Shown piece by piece: positions 31,848-40,829 of a DNA stretch of 45,813 nucleotides; positions within the stretch are counted from its first letter, which is position 1; the number at the start of each line of letters is the position of its first letter. Source of the DNA: Cytophagaceae bacterium (GTDB lineage: Bacteria; Bacteroidota; Bacteroidia; Cytophagales; Spirosomataceae); NCBI GenBank assembly GCA_026785975.1, contig JAJAZB010000290.1, positions 1 through 45,813 of the forward strand. Reading direction: 5' to 3'. Under the pieces are notes generated by a model that saw nothing but the letters and a program-made list of their open reading frames with translations, was not told where the DNA came from and did no database searches. Both the position numbers and the translations under genes were made by a program.

Positions 31848-34800
31848 ATGAATTTCAACGCGTTATCATCCCGCCAGGCCAAACTGGGATTGACTGTCGC
31901 ACTGGGGGGTGCTCTGCTGGCCCTCAGTGCGTACCAGAATACCGGTTTTCACCAAAAAGTGGCCGCCTACCTCGACAGTACCCTGACCGAAAACCAGAAG
32001 CGGCTACCCGAAAACGCCCTCAAAGGCTTGACCATTGCCCCAGGGCTGGAGGTCCGCACCGTCGCCACCGAACCCATGCTCACCAACCCGACCAACATCG
32101 ACGTGGACGAGCGCGGGCGCATTTGGGTGTGCGAAGCTTACAACTACCGCCCGGCCATCAATGGCAATCCCGCCAATCCGAAGGGCGACCGGATCGTGAT
32201 TCTGGAGGATACCAACGGCGACGGCAAAGCCGACGGGAGCAAGGTGTTTTATCAAGGCCCCGAACTTAATGCTCCGCTGGGAATCTGGGTGATGGGCAAC
32301 CGGGTCATCGTGGCGCAAAGCCCGTACGTGTGGCTGTTTACCGATGAAAACGGCGACGACAAGGCCGACAAAAAAGAAGTGATTTTTGAGGGCGTCGACG
32401 GCGAGCAACACGACCACGGAATGCACACGTTCGTGTTTGGACCGGACGGGAAATATTACTTCAACTTCGGCAACGCCGGGGTGCAGTTGAAAGACCGCGA
32501 CGGCAAGTTTGTGAAAGACCAGGATGGGCGCGACATCAACAAAACCAATTACAAGCAGGGGATGGTGTTTCGCTGCGACCCCGATTTCCGCAACGTGGAA
32601 GTGCTCGGGCAAAATTTTCGCAACAACTACGAAGTGGCCGTGGATAGCTACGGAACCATGTGGCAATCGGACAACGACGACGACGGCAACAAGGGCGTAC
32701 GGATCAATTACGTGATGGATTACGGCAATTACGGCTACACCGACGAACTAACGGGCGCAGGCTGGCAGGCCAACCGCACCAACCTCGAAGCCGAAATTCC
32801 GCTGCGCCACTGGCACCTCAACGACCCCGGCGTCGTGCCCAATTTGCTCCAAACCGGTGCGGGTTCACCCACGGGCATTCTCGTTTACGAAGGCAATCTG
32901 TTGCCGCCGGTTTTCCAGAATCAGGTCATTCACTGCGATGCCGGCCCCAACGTGGTCCGGGCGTACCCCGTTCAGAAAGACGGTGCCGGGTATAAAGCCG
33001 AGGTGGTCAACGTGATCAAAGGCGATAAAGATCAGTGGTTTCGCCCGGCTGACGTGTGCGTTGCCCCCGACGGCTCGCTCATCGTGGCCGATTGGTACGA
33101 TCCCGGCGTGGGCGGTCACCAGGCGGGCGACCAACAGCGCGGGCGGGTGTACCGCGTGGCCCCGGCCAATACGCCCTACACCATGCCTAAATTTGATTAC
33201 TCGACGCCCGCCGGAGCGGTAGCGGCGTTGCAAAACTCCAACTTATCCGTGCGGCACCTGGCCTGGAATGCACTCAGCAAAATGGGCAACTCGGCCGTAC
33301 CCGAACTGGAAAACGTTTGGAAAACGGCACAAAATCCCCGGATGCGGGCGCGGGCCTTCTGGGTTTTGGCAAAAATGGAAGGCCGGGGGAAAACCTACGT
33401 CGACCAGGCCATTAAGGACCCCAACGCCGATTTGCGGATGGCCGGGCTACGCGCCGCGCGTCAGTTGAAGTTGAACGTGGCCGACTACGTTCGTCAACTC
33501 GCCAACGACCCTGACATTCAGGTGCGCCGGGAGTGTGCGCTGGCGCTTCGTCACAACCCCTCGCCCGAAGCCGCCGACCTCTGGGCGACCCTGGCCACCC
33601 AGCACGATGGCCGCGACCGGTGGTACCTCGAAGCCCTCGGCATTGGTGCCGACGGGCAATGGGATCGGTTTTTTGCCGCGTACCAAAAGAAAAACACGAA
33701 TCTGATTCAAAATCCGGGTAGCCGCGACATCGTGTGGCGTGCCCGTACCGACGAAGCCGTGCCGATGCTGGCCCGGTTGGCAGTGGAACCGGGCGTTGAT
33801 TTGAAAGATCGACTGCGGTACTTCCGGGCGTTTGATTTCAACCCTGGACCGGCCAAGTCGAGGGAGCTTTTGAAAATCATGGAAGGCCAGGCCGCCGACC
33901 AGACCGAAATCAATCGCCTGGCCCTGCGGCACCTCGATCCTAAGGCGTTTAACGATTCGCCTACGGCCAAAAAAGCACTCAACGAATTGCTCGGTAAATC
34001 CTACGGAACCCCGGAGTACATTGAGTTGGTGACCCGGTACGAGGTGAAAAGTGAAAATCCCCGCTTACTGCAAATGGCCCTCGATAAAAGCCAGGATCGA
34101 ATAGGCCGCGACGCTTCCGACCTGCTGCTCAAGCAGGGCGGTTCCGCAGCGGCCTGGGCGGTAATCAACGGCAAAGATGCCAAAAAAGCCAGCGACATGG
34201 TGGGATCGCTACGTTGGGTGGGTAGTAAAGATGCCCTCGACATTTTGGAAAAAGTGGCTCTGGGTGCCAATTATTCAACTATCCTGCGTCGTCAGGCCGC
34301 CGAGATGATTGGGCAGAGTAGTTCGGGGGAAGATTTGGTGCTGAATTTGCTGCGCGACAAAAAAGTCCCGCCGGATCTGATCGCTTCAACGGTGGCGGGG
34401 GTTAGCCGGGCCTGGCGTAAGGCGGTGCGCAAAGAAGCCGCCAGTTATTTGCCGGGGGCCAATGCCTCGGCGGGTAAAAAAATGCCCCCGATGGGCGAAC
34501 TGCTGGCCATGAATGGAAAGCCCGAAAATGGCATGGTGGTGTTCAAACAGAATTGCGCCATTTGCCACCAGGTCAATGGGGAAGGCATGGACTTCGGCCC
34601 GAAACTCTCAGAAATCGGCTCCAAACTGGCCAAAGAAGGGCAGTATCTGGCTATTCTGCACCCTTCGGCGGGGATTAGTTTCGGGTACGAAGGTTGGGAA
34701 ATCAAGATGAAAGACGGTTCGACACTAACGGGAATCATTTCCTCAAAAACCGAAACCGACATCGACCTGAAGTACCCCGGCGGCACTTCGCAGCGCATCA

Positions 34801-34928
34801 AAACCAGTGCTGTAAAGTCGATGAAGCAGCTAACCGACTCGATGATGCCCGCCGGGTTGCAGGAAAACATGGGTACCCAGGAATTCGTGGATTTGGTGGA
34901 ATATTTGGCGAGTTTGAAAAGAAAGTAA
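31848..34928 (+). CDS. PVC-type haem-binding CxxCH dehydrogenase with HEAT-like repeats
   Basis: Exported protein of 1026 residues. Residues about 10-27 form a signal/anchor helix. Residues about 60-450 are a beta-propeller of the membrane-bound dehydrogenase (sugar/PVC) family with repeated Asp-rich loops (DTNGDGKAD, DENGDDKAD). Residues about 460-800 contain HEAT-like helical repeats (SVRHLAWNALSKMG, VRRECALAL). The C-terminal cytochrome c-like domain has the haem motif Cys903-x2-Cys906-His907 (NCAICHQVNGEG), ending in the family's GYEGWEIKMKDGSTLTG segment. In Bacteroidetes and Planctomycetes such proteins are thought to oxidise sugars. It is cotranscribed or adjacent to a TIM-barrel sugar-isomerase-like gene. 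No catalytic substrate can be named. Confidence 0.92.
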   Translation: MNFNALSSRQAKLGLTVALGGALLALSAYQNTGFHQKVAAYLDSTLTENQKRLPENALKGLTIAPGLEVRTVATEPMLTNPTNIDVDERGRIWVCEAYNYRPAINGNPANPKGDRIVILEDTNGDGKADGSKVFYQGPELNAPLGIWVMGNRVIVAQSPYVWLFTDENGDDKADKKEVIFEGVDGEQHDHGMHTFVFGPDGKYYFNFGNAGVQLKDRDGKFVKDQDGRDINKTNYKQGMVFRCDPDFRNVEVLGQNFRNNYEVAVDSYGTMWQSDNDDDGNKGVRINYVMDYGNYGYTDELTGAGWQANRTNLEAEIPLRHWHLNDPGVVPNLLQTGAGSPTGILVYEGNLLPPVFQNQVIHCDAGPNVVRAYPVQKDGAGYKAEVVNVIKGDKDQWFRPADVCVAPDGSLIVADWYDPGVGGHQAGDQQRGRVYRVAPANTPYTMPKFDYSTPAGAVAALQNSNLSVRHLAWNALSKMGNSAVPELENVWKTAQNPRMRARAFWVLAKMEGRGKTYVDQAIKDPNADLRMAGLRAARQLKLNVADYVRQLANDPDIQVRRECALALRHNPSPEAADLWATLATQHDGRDRWYLEALGIGADGQWDRFFAAYQKKNTNLIQNPGSRDIVWRARTDEAVPMLARLAVEPGVDLKDRLRYFRAFDFNPGPAKSRELLKIMEGQAADQTEINRLALRHLDPKAFNDSPTAKKALNELLGKSYGTPEYIELVTRYEVKSENPRLLQMALDKSQDRIGRDASDLLLKQGGSAAAWAVINGKDAKKASDMVGSLRWVGSKDALDILEKVALGANYSTILRRQAAEMIGQSSSGEDLVLNLLRDKKVPPDLIASTVAGVSRAWRKAVRKEAASYLPGANASAGKKMPPMGELLAMNGKPENGMVVFKQNCAICHQVNGEGMDFGPKLSEIGSKLAKEGQYLAILHPSAGISFGYEGWEIKMKDGSTLTGIISSKTETDIDLKYPGGTSQRIKTSAVKSMKQLTDSMMPAGLQENMGTQEFVDLVEYLASLKRK

Positions 34929-34930
34929 GA

Positions 34931-35013
34931 ATGGCTTTGCTCGTAGCGTAGGGTTTAAACCGCAGGTGCGCAGTCTGCAGACGCGTAGTCCCTACGCTAC
35001 GGAGCAAAGCCAT
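34931..35013. repeat. Inverted repeat after the haem dehydrogenase gene
   Basis: Arms 34931-34953 (starting ATGGCTTTGCTC) and 34990-35013 pair over 23 bp with one extra base on the right arm. The loop contains a second small palindrome, GTCTGCAGAC. It lies between the dehydrogenase stop and the TIM-barrel gene and would sit in the shared mRNA if they are cotranscribed. Confidence 0.75.
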
Positions 35014-35063
35014 TCACTGAATTTATCCAACATCTTAACCAAAACAAACCACCAAACCTATCC

Positions 35064-35984
35064 ATGAAACGACGCGATTTTATCCAGAAAACAACCCTGG
35101 CCGCCGGAGCCGCCACGTTGGCCGTGCCCGCCATCGGCAGGGTACCTTTAGCCAAAAATAATTTTAAACTTAAATACGCCCCGCACTTCGGGATGTTTGA
35201 AAATCACGCGGGGAAAGACCTTGTGGATCAACTCAAATTCATGGCCGACATGGGATTCATGGGCCTCGAAGACAACGGCATGATGAAGCGCCCCGCCGAG
35301 GAACAGCAAAAAATAGGTGACACGATGGCCAAACTGGGTATGACCATGGGCGTTTTCGTTCTGGACAAAGGCGGCAATTCGCAGAATACCCTGGCGGCGG
35401 GGAAGAAGGAGCACATTGATATTTTCCTGAATGGGTGCAAGCAGGCTATTGAAGTTGCCAAGCGCTGCAATGCTAAATTTATAACCGTTGTTCCGGGCGA
35501 TTTTGAACGCAATTTACCCATTGGCATTCAGACGGGTCACGTAATCGACGTGCTGCGCCGGGGTGCCGAACTGTTCGAACCGCAGGGCTTGGTGATGGTA
35601 CTGGAGCCGCTCAGCGATACGCCCAACCTGTTTCTGCGGACCTCCGACCAGACCTACGAAATCTGCCGGGCCGTCAACAGCCCATCGTGCAAAGTGCTTT
35701 TTGACATTTATCACATGCAAAAAAACGAAGGGCACATTCTGCCGCACATTGATTGGGCCTGGAGTGAAATCGCCTATTTTCAGATCGGCGATAATCCGGG
35801 GCGTAAAGAACCCACGACGGGCGAAATCAACTACCAGAACGTGTTTAAGCACATTCACAAAAAAATGAAAGCCGAGAATCGTGATTTTATTTTTGGAATG
35901 GAACACGGCAACTCGAAGCCGGGTAAAGAAGGGGAAATCGCCCTTATCAACGCCTACATTCAATCGGATAGTTTTGCCGTTTGA
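35064..35984 (+). CDS. Tat-exported TIM-barrel protein (hydroxypyruvate isomerase-like)
   Basis: A 306-residue AP endonuclease 2/xylose isomerase-like TIM barrel. The N-terminus MKRRDFIQKTTLAAGAATLAVPAIG is a twin-arginine signal. Likely metal ligands are the Glu in VLEPLSDTP, the Asp in LFDIYHMQ and the Glu in FGMEHGNSKPG; these and the overall layout match the hydroxypyruvate isomerase (Hyi) group. Export suggests action on a sugar or sugar acid in the periplasm, consistent with the upstream haem dehydrogenase, but no substrate can be named. It begins with ATG. Confidence 0.9.
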   Translation: MKRRDFIQKTTLAAGAATLAVPAIGRVPLAKNNFKLKYAPHFGMFENHAGKDLVDQLKFMADMGFMGLEDNGMMKRPAEEQQKIGDTMAKLGMTMGVFVLDKGGNSQNTLAAGKKEHIDIFLNGCKQAIEVAKRCNAKFITVVPGDFERNLPIGIQTGHVIDVLRRGAELFEPQGLVMVLEPLSDTPNLFLRTSDQTYEICRAVNSPSCKVLFDIYHMQKNEGHILPHIDWAWSEIAYFQIGDNPGRKEPTTGEINYQNVFKHIHKKMKAENRDFIFGMEHGNSKPGKEGEIALINAYIQSDSFAV

Positions 35985-36004
35985 GTTGGTAGCTACCTTC
36001 AAGA

Positions 36005-36042
36005 AAAACCCCGCCTTCCGAGTACTCGGAAGGCGGGGTTTT
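36005..36042. terminator. Perfect 38-nt palindromic bidirectional terminator
   Basis: The stem AAAACCCCGCCTTCCGAG with its exact complement ends in T runs on both strands; the centre is AGTACT. It lies between convergent genes (35984 and 36063), as expected for a shared Rho-independent terminator. Confidence 0.92.
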
Positions 36043-36062
36043 GTGTTTGGCGGAACGTCCGC

Positions 36063-36347
36063 TTATTTCTTGGGAAGTCGGCTTGCCGAACGCTTGGTGG
36101 CTGGCGTTGCCTTGGAACCCGCATTCGGATCCAGAATCACAACCGTGCGGGTACCGGAGTTTTGCCACAACCCCAAAGTGGCTTTGCCGGGGCGGACCAC
36201 GGGCTGAGAAATGAACCGGTTGGCCAGGGGTTCAGCCCCTTCCGTGCGCCATTTGAGGGTTGGGGCGACGGGCGCGGGCACGTCGGCAAGTAGGGGGAAG
36301 GTGGTAAAAAACGCCCCAATCGTCAGGAATCGCAGAATTTTTTGCAT
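36063..36347 (-). CDS. Small secreted protein of unknown function
   Basis: A 94-residue protein with a signal peptide (MQKILRFLTIGAFFTTFPLLA, about 1-21). The mature part is short, basic at its end (SKATPATKRSASRLPKK), and has no cysteines or recognisable domain. The frame is open upstream to 36494, but that part overlaps the neighbouring ion-channel gene and reads as shadow sequence, so the ATG at 36347 is the start. A promoter candidate lies at 36386-36416, within the 3' end of the channel gene. Confidence 0.75.
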   Translation of the reverse strand: MQKILRFLTIGAFFTTFPLLADVPAPVAPTLKWRTEGAEPLANRFISQPVVRPGKATLGLWQNSGTRTVVILDPNAGSKATPATKRSASRLPKK

Positions 36348-36385
36348 CAGGCTCCTTAAAAATGCTAAATCATCTTTGCAGGAGT

Positions 36386-36416
36386 CAAAGGTAAATCCGT
36401 TCTGCGAATTATCCAA
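36386..36416 (-). promoter_or_regulatory. Bacteroidetes-type promoter for the small secreted protein
   Basis: On the minus strand: TTG (36414-36416), 20-base spacer, TACCTTTG (36386-36393), about 40 bases upstream of the ATG at 36347. Confidence 0.55.
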
Positions 36417-37248
36417 CCCGTGTTCCAGAGTCAGCGTCCGGGCGGTGAACTTCTTTTCCGCAGTGCGGACAAACGAGCGACTTGATTCCGCCATTTCGTT
36501 TTCGTGTCATCGCTTCGGCAAAACCTGAGGCCAGAATACCCGTTGGCAGGGCAAATAAACCAACGCCCATGAAGGCAATGATGCCACCGAAAAATTTGCC
36601 CATCGTCGTGTTCGGTACCGCATCGCCGTAGCCAACGGTGGTTAGGGTGGACACGCCCCACCAGAGCGTAGCCGGAATGCTGGAAAAGATCGTGGGCTGG
36701 GATTCGTGTTCGATGTAGAACATGATGCTCGAAGAAATAATGAGCACGAAAAAAATGAAGACGGTACTCAGGACAAGTTCTTCTTTTTTGTCCTGCACCA
36801 CGTTTTGAATGATCCGCAGGGCGTGCGAATAGCGCGTAATGCGAAAGAGGCGTAGAATTCGGAAAACCCGTAGGATGCGCAACAGGCCCGTATCCGAGGC
36901 GAAGTGGGACAGGTAGAACGGCAGGACAGCCAGCAAATGCACCAACGCCCCCAGCGAAACAACGTACCTCAGCCGACCCCAAACCGGATGGCGGTAGCGT
37001 TCGTTCTCCACGCACACCCACAAACGCAGGCCGTATTCAATGGTGAAAAAAATAACGGAGAAAAGCTCGAAATCCACGAACAGGCGGGGAAACCGCGCAT
37101 CGATGGGCTTGACGGTGTGCAGCACAATGGCCAGCGCATTCAACGCAATGATACTAACTAAAAGCAAATTGAAGGCTCGACTCAGGCCACTGCGCCGACC
37201 GCCGGAGGTTTCGAGTACCTGATAGAAGATTCGCCGGAGCTGGTTCAT
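36409..37248 (-). CDS. Voltage-gated-type potassium channel
   Basis: A 279-residue six-helix cation channel of the ion_trans/Kv-like family, in the inner membrane. Helix S1 spans about 27-44, S2 about 58-79, and S4 has regularly spaced arginines (RILRVFRILRLFRITR, 124-139). The pore carries the K+ selectivity sequence TVGYGD at residues 204-209, followed by S6 (about 218-243). The C-terminus is a short cytosolic tail with CPHCG (Cys260, Cys263), which could bind a metal but offers only two cysteines. K+ selectivity is well supported; voltage gating is inferred from S4. Confidence 0.93.
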   Translation of the reverse strand: MNQLRRIFYQVLETSGGRRSGLSRAFNLLLVSIIALNALAIVLHTVKPIDARFPRLFVDFELFSVIFFTIEYGLRLWVCVENERYRHPVWGRLRYVVSLGALVHLLAVLPFYLSHFASDTGLLRILRVFRILRLFRITRYSHALRIIQNVVQDKKEELVLSTVFIFFVLIISSSIMFYIEHESQPTIFSSIPATLWWGVSTLTTVGYGDAVPNTTMGKFFGGIIAFMGVGLFALPTGILASGFAEAMTRKRNGGIKSLVCPHCGKEVHRPDADSGTRVG

Positions 37249-37445
37249 TTTTTGTAAAAGCGAAATTGGTGGAGGAGGGAGAGTTCGTAACTTCGTCAGC
37301 CGAAATTATCCAGACAGTCGAGAAATACGGCCAGCCAGTCGAAAAAAGCGATTTCTTAACGAGTAGCCGGTTAATTTTCAACTAAATACAATATAATTCT
37401 CACACTGTGGTGTTGCCTTTCTTTCCTGCTCGTTCGTTTTGGTCC

Positions 37446-38771
37446 ATGATTCGGAAAATACGTCTTATTTTTCTGCTGCTTCCTTCATTAACCTACGCCC
37501 AGCAAGCACTTACCCTCGAAGAAGCCATTCGGACTGCCCTCGAAAATAATTACGCAATTAAAATTGCCAACAGTCGGGTTCGCCTGGCTGAGAATGACAA
37601 CACGCTGGGCAATGCGGGTTTCCTGCCGATCGTCACGGGGAATGCCCAGCTGAACTTCAACAGCAGTAACACCAATCAGGTGTTTTTTCAAACCGCCGCC
37701 GCCCCCCGCGACCCCTTAATTTTGACGGCGGTACCCAGCAATAGTTCGACCGTAGGCGTCGACATGGCCTGGACAATTTTTGATGGGTTCGGTATGTTTG
37801 TCGCCCGGGATCGTCTGGGCGAATTGGTGAAGGCCGGGCAGGCCAATGCCCAGGTGACCATCGAAACCACCGTGGCCGACGTGAGCAACGCGTACTTCGA
37901 TGTCGTGCGCCAGCGACAACGCGTCGACGCCCTGCGCGATGCCCTCGACAGTATTTCGGCCGAACGGGTCCGGCTGGCCCGCGACCGGTTTGAGGTGGGG
38001 CAGGGTTCCAAACTCGAATATCTCTCGGCTCAGGTGGATTACAACACGGATCGCGCCGCGCTGATTGCCCAGGAACAGGCTCTGCAAAACGCTAAAATCG
38101 CCCTCAACGCCCTACTGGTGCGGGATTTGAAAACCGAGTTTGCCGTACCCGATACGATTGCTTTGCGGAAAGACCTGGCCCTTGAATCGCTGCGCGAACA
38201 GGTGCGACGGCAAAATCCGGCACTTATCCTGGCCGGGTACAATCGACGCGTGGCCGATTTTGACGTAAAAGCCCAGCAGTCTTTGCAGTACCCCTCGGTC
38301 GATGTGCTGAGCGGGTACAACCTCTCGACCAACAACAACCTGGCGTCGGCCGGTTTTGGGTTGCAGCGTGGCCGGTCCGGGGTAGTCAACTTCGGGATTC
38401 GGGCGACAGTACCCATTTTTGATGGTTTCAACGCCCGTCGCCGGGTGTCGGGGGCCAGGATCAACCAACTAATCAATGAGCAGCAGGAGTCGGACCTGAA
38501 AGTGCAACTCGATGCTGCACTCGACCAGACCTTTACCAACTACCGCAATAGCCTGCTGCTCATTGAATTGGAGGCGCAAAACCTATCCTTCGCCCGCCAG
38601 AACGTGGACATCGCCTTCGAGCGTTTCCGCATTGGCGTATCCACTTCGCTCGAACTCCGCGAAGCGCAACGCAACGCCGTAGCCGCCGAAACGCGCCTGA
38701 TCGAGGCGCAATTCAACACCAAAATTGCCGAAATCGAATTGATGCGGTTGAGCAGCGCCATTATTGAATAA
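37446..38771 (+). CDS. TolC-family outer-membrane efflux protein
   Basis: Outer-membrane channel of 441 residues with a signal peptide (MIRKIRLIFLLLPSLTYAQQ, about 1-19) and the two outer_membrane_efflux repeats: LTLEEAIRTALENNYAIKIA near 22-40 and the second repeat around 225-430. Long heptad-like helices (VSNAYFDVVRQRQRVDALRDAL, QFNTKIAEIELMRLSSAI) are the alpha-barrel helices. No periplasmic adaptor or RND pump gene lies beside it in this window. It starts at the ATG 37446; the open frame from 37407 adds a poor 13-residue leader. Confidence 0.93.
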   Translation: MIRKIRLIFLLLPSLTYAQQALTLEEAIRTALENNYAIKIANSRVRLAENDNTLGNAGFLPIVTGNAQLNFNSSNTNQVFFQTAAAPRDPLILTAVPSNSSTVGVDMAWTIFDGFGMFVARDRLGELVKAGQANAQVTIETTVADVSNAYFDVVRQRQRVDALRDALDSISAERVRLARDRFEVGQGSKLEYLSAQVDYNTDRAALIAQEQALQNAKIALNALLVRDLKTEFAVPDTIALRKDLALESLREQVRRQNPALILAGYNRRVADFDVKAQQSLQYPSVDVLSGYNLSTNNNLASAGFGLQRGRSGVVNFGIRATVPIFDGFNARRRVSGARINQLINEQQESDLKVQLDAALDQTFTNYRNSLLLIELEAQNLSFARQNVDIAFERFRIGVSTSLELREAQRNAVAAETRLIEAQFNTKIAEIELMRLSSAIIE

Positions 38772-39136
38772 TCTGCGTTGAGAAAATAAAAATGTTTAGC
38801 GTCTTCACTTACAAGGGGTTTGGCGTAAAAATCCGTCTCTGTTGGCAGGAATTCCAGGTCTGACGTTCCGTCTGACTACTTCAGTACGATGGTCAGACGG
38901 AACGTCGGACTCAACTACAACTCGTCCGACCGAGTCTCTTCAAAATCCGCCAGGAGCCTTTACTGGTCGTAAAACACGCGCCAAATAATACCCCTCTCCG
39001 GTGGAGAGGGTCGGGGTGAGGCGCTGTGCGCTGTGTAACAGGGTCAAACTTTTGCTCTCTCCAAAGTCCTCAACCCCGTAAAATTTTCCGTATTTTTGCC
39101 CCATCAACACGTTCTTTGAGTGAACTCCATATCCTG
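38772..39136. other. Gene-free gap with two hairpin repeats and a nusB promoter box
   Basis: No gene is seen in these 365 bases. GTCTGACGTTCCGTCTGAC (38858-38876) pairs with 38892-38910 (one G-T pair). CCCTCTCCGGTGGAGAGGG (38992-39010), followed by TCGGGGTGAGGC, belongs to the same repeat family as the element at 20179-20286. A -7 box TATTTTTG (39091-39098), without a convincing -33, lies 39 bases before the nusB start. Confidence 0.7.
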
Positions 39137-40315
39137 ATGCTCAACCGGCGCACGCTCCGAATCAAAGCCCTGCAATCACTTTACGCCATTCGTCAGGCCG
39201 AATCGGCTAATTACCAACTGGCCCTCGATTCGATTAAGGAAACCTTTGAGCCTGATCTCAATGCGATGGTGCGGCAAGACTCACAACGACTCGAAGGGTT
39301 GCGCCAACTGGCCACGTTGACGTTTCAGGAGCAGACGCAGCAGAAGCCGGTGACCGACGAAGAAATTCCCCTCGAAGCCCGTCGGGCGGTGAGCGATGCC
39401 ACCGTTTTTAACCGCGAACGCAACCGACAGGATCGGCAGCGGTTGGTGAAAATGGCCCTCGATGAAGTCGAGCGCATTTACGATCAGTACCTGCTGGTGC
39501 TGTTGTTGCTGATTGAACTGGGCGATGAAGCGGCGCTCTCCGACGAACGCCGTATGACCGACCAGCCCGACGATTTGCACGCGGTTTCGTTCAGCCGCAA
39601 CGTCATCATCGACGCGTTGCGGGATTTGAAACCCCTGCACACCGATGCCATCCGCCGGGATCTGGCGTGGAGTGACGACGACCGAAAAATGTTGATCCGG
39701 CCTTTTTTTCGCGAAATCGTCCGCACCGATCCGGCTTTTGCCGGGTACTGCCGCAAGGGTAGCCATAGTTTTGAAGAAGACATGAACCTGGCCCAGCACG
39801 TTTTGAAAACGTTGATTTTTAAAAACGAACCCTGGCAAACCTACTTTGACGAGGCCGATTTGCACTGGGAAGAAAACCGGGACATTGTACGGAGTTTGAG
39901 CCTTAAAACGTTGAAATCGTTGGAGGAGGGTGAAAATCCGGCGGGTAAAATGGCCCTCCAGACGCTATCGCCCAATTGGGAAGACGACCGGGTATTTTTT
40001 CAGGATTTGTTGCGAATTTCGCTCGACAAGGCTGAGGAGTACGAAACCCTCGTCCGGGAACAAATTCAGAATTGGGAAATCGACCGCTTGGCCCTCACCG
40101 ACCGGCTGCTGCTGACGCTGGCGCTGGCCGAGTTGCTCAATTTTCCGGGTATTCCGGTGAAGGTTACGCTCAATGAATTCATCGAAGTGGCCAAGCTGTA
40201 CTCCACCCCCAAAAGCGGGCAGTTTCTGAATGGTATTCTGGATGTACTCGCCATAAAATTAAAAGAAAACGGTACCCTCCGTAAGAGCGGCCGGGGGCTG
40301 ATTGATAACCGATAA
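39137..40315 (+). CDS. nusB: Transcription antitermination factor NusB, long Bacteroidetes form
   Basis: A 392-residue protein, much longer than the roughly 140 residues of E. coli NusB. The C-terminal part (about 265-375) is the NusB fold with the signature VTLNEFIEVAKLYSTPKSGQ near 338-357. The first 250 residues form a helical, charged extension seen in many Bacteroidetes NusB proteins. NusB binds boxA RNA with NusE to suppress termination in rRNA operons. Start: the ATG at 39137 (MLNRRTLRIKALQSLYAIRQ) is chosen over the open frame from 39026. It opens the conserved nusB-YtxH-DUF1573-yajC-ybbR-coaE string. Confidence 0.93.
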   Translation: MLNRRTLRIKALQSLYAIRQAESANYQLALDSIKETFEPDLNAMVRQDSQRLEGLRQLATLTFQEQTQQKPVTDEEIPLEARRAVSDATVFNRERNRQDRQRLVKMALDEVERIYDQYLLVLLLLIELGDEAALSDERRMTDQPDDLHAVSFSRNVIIDALRDLKPLHTDAIRRDLAWSDDDRKMLIRPFFREIVRTDPAFAGYCRKGSHSFEEDMNLAQHVLKTLIFKNEPWQTYFDEADLHWEENRDIVRSLSLKTLKSLEEGENPAGKMALQTLSPNWEDDRVFFQDLLRISLDKAEEYETLVREQIQNWEIDRLALTDRLLLTLALAELLNFPGIPVKVTLNEFIEVAKLYSTPKSGQFLNGILDVLAIKLKENGTLRKSGRGLIDNR

Positions 40316-40322
40316 CCTTTTT

Positions 40323-40449
40323 AGGGCATAGGGTTGAGGGCATAGGGCATAGTTGGGATTCCCCGCCGGGACTGATGACCGGGTTGGTCTCTCCTAAACC
40401 GCATAAACGTTTACCGCTTAATTTAACTATGCCCTCAACCCTATGCCCT
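40323..40449. repeat. Perfect 23-bp inverted repeat between nusB and the YtxH gene
   Basis: The arm at 40323-40345 (starting AGGGCATAGGGTTGAGGG) is matched exactly by 40427-40449, with about 80 bases between. Extra GGGCATAG copies flank both arms (40346-40352 and 40457-40466). It lies in the nusB 3' region and would form a stable stem in the transcript if the neighbouring genes are cotranscribed. Confidence 0.85.
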
Positions 40450-40490
40450 GAATAACCCTATGCCCTAAACAAGCATTAAACCAAAAAAAA

Positions 40491-40787
40491 ATGAGCAAAG
40501 CGAGCAGTAACTTTCTGGCTTTCCTGATGGGCGTCGTAACCGGTGCCGTACTCGGTATACTTTACGCGCCCGACAAAGGGGAAAACACCCGTGACCGGTT
40601 GTCGTACCGACTCGGTCGGTATCGCGAGCAACTTCAGAGTCTGATTGCCGACTTAAGGAAGCAGAATAATCTTCCTGAAAGTATGGCCAGGACGGAGAGC
40701 AAAAAAGTGGTGGATGATGCCCGCGAGAAAGCCGAACGGCTGCTTTCGGACGTGGAGGCCCTGATGGGCCAGATCAAATCGAAGTAG
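40491..40787 (+). CDS. YtxH domain-containing protein
   Basis: Small 98-residue protein with an N-terminal hydrophobic helix (FLAFLMGVVTGAVLGILYAPDKG), the YtxH hallmark ending in APxxG, and a coiled-coil-like charged remainder (about 28-96). YtxH proteins are membrane-linked and general-stress-associated in other bacteria; the role here is unknown. It lies in the nusB operon, 42 bases before the DUF1573 gene. Confidence 0.9.
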   Translation: MSKASSNFLAFLMGVVTGAVLGILYAPDKGENTRDRLSYRLGRYREQLQSLIADLRKQNNLPESMARTESKKVVDDAREKAERLLSDVEALMGQIKSK

Positions 40788-40829
40788 CGGGCCGAAAAAG
40801 TAAGGCCCCTTTTCAACCATAAAATAGTC

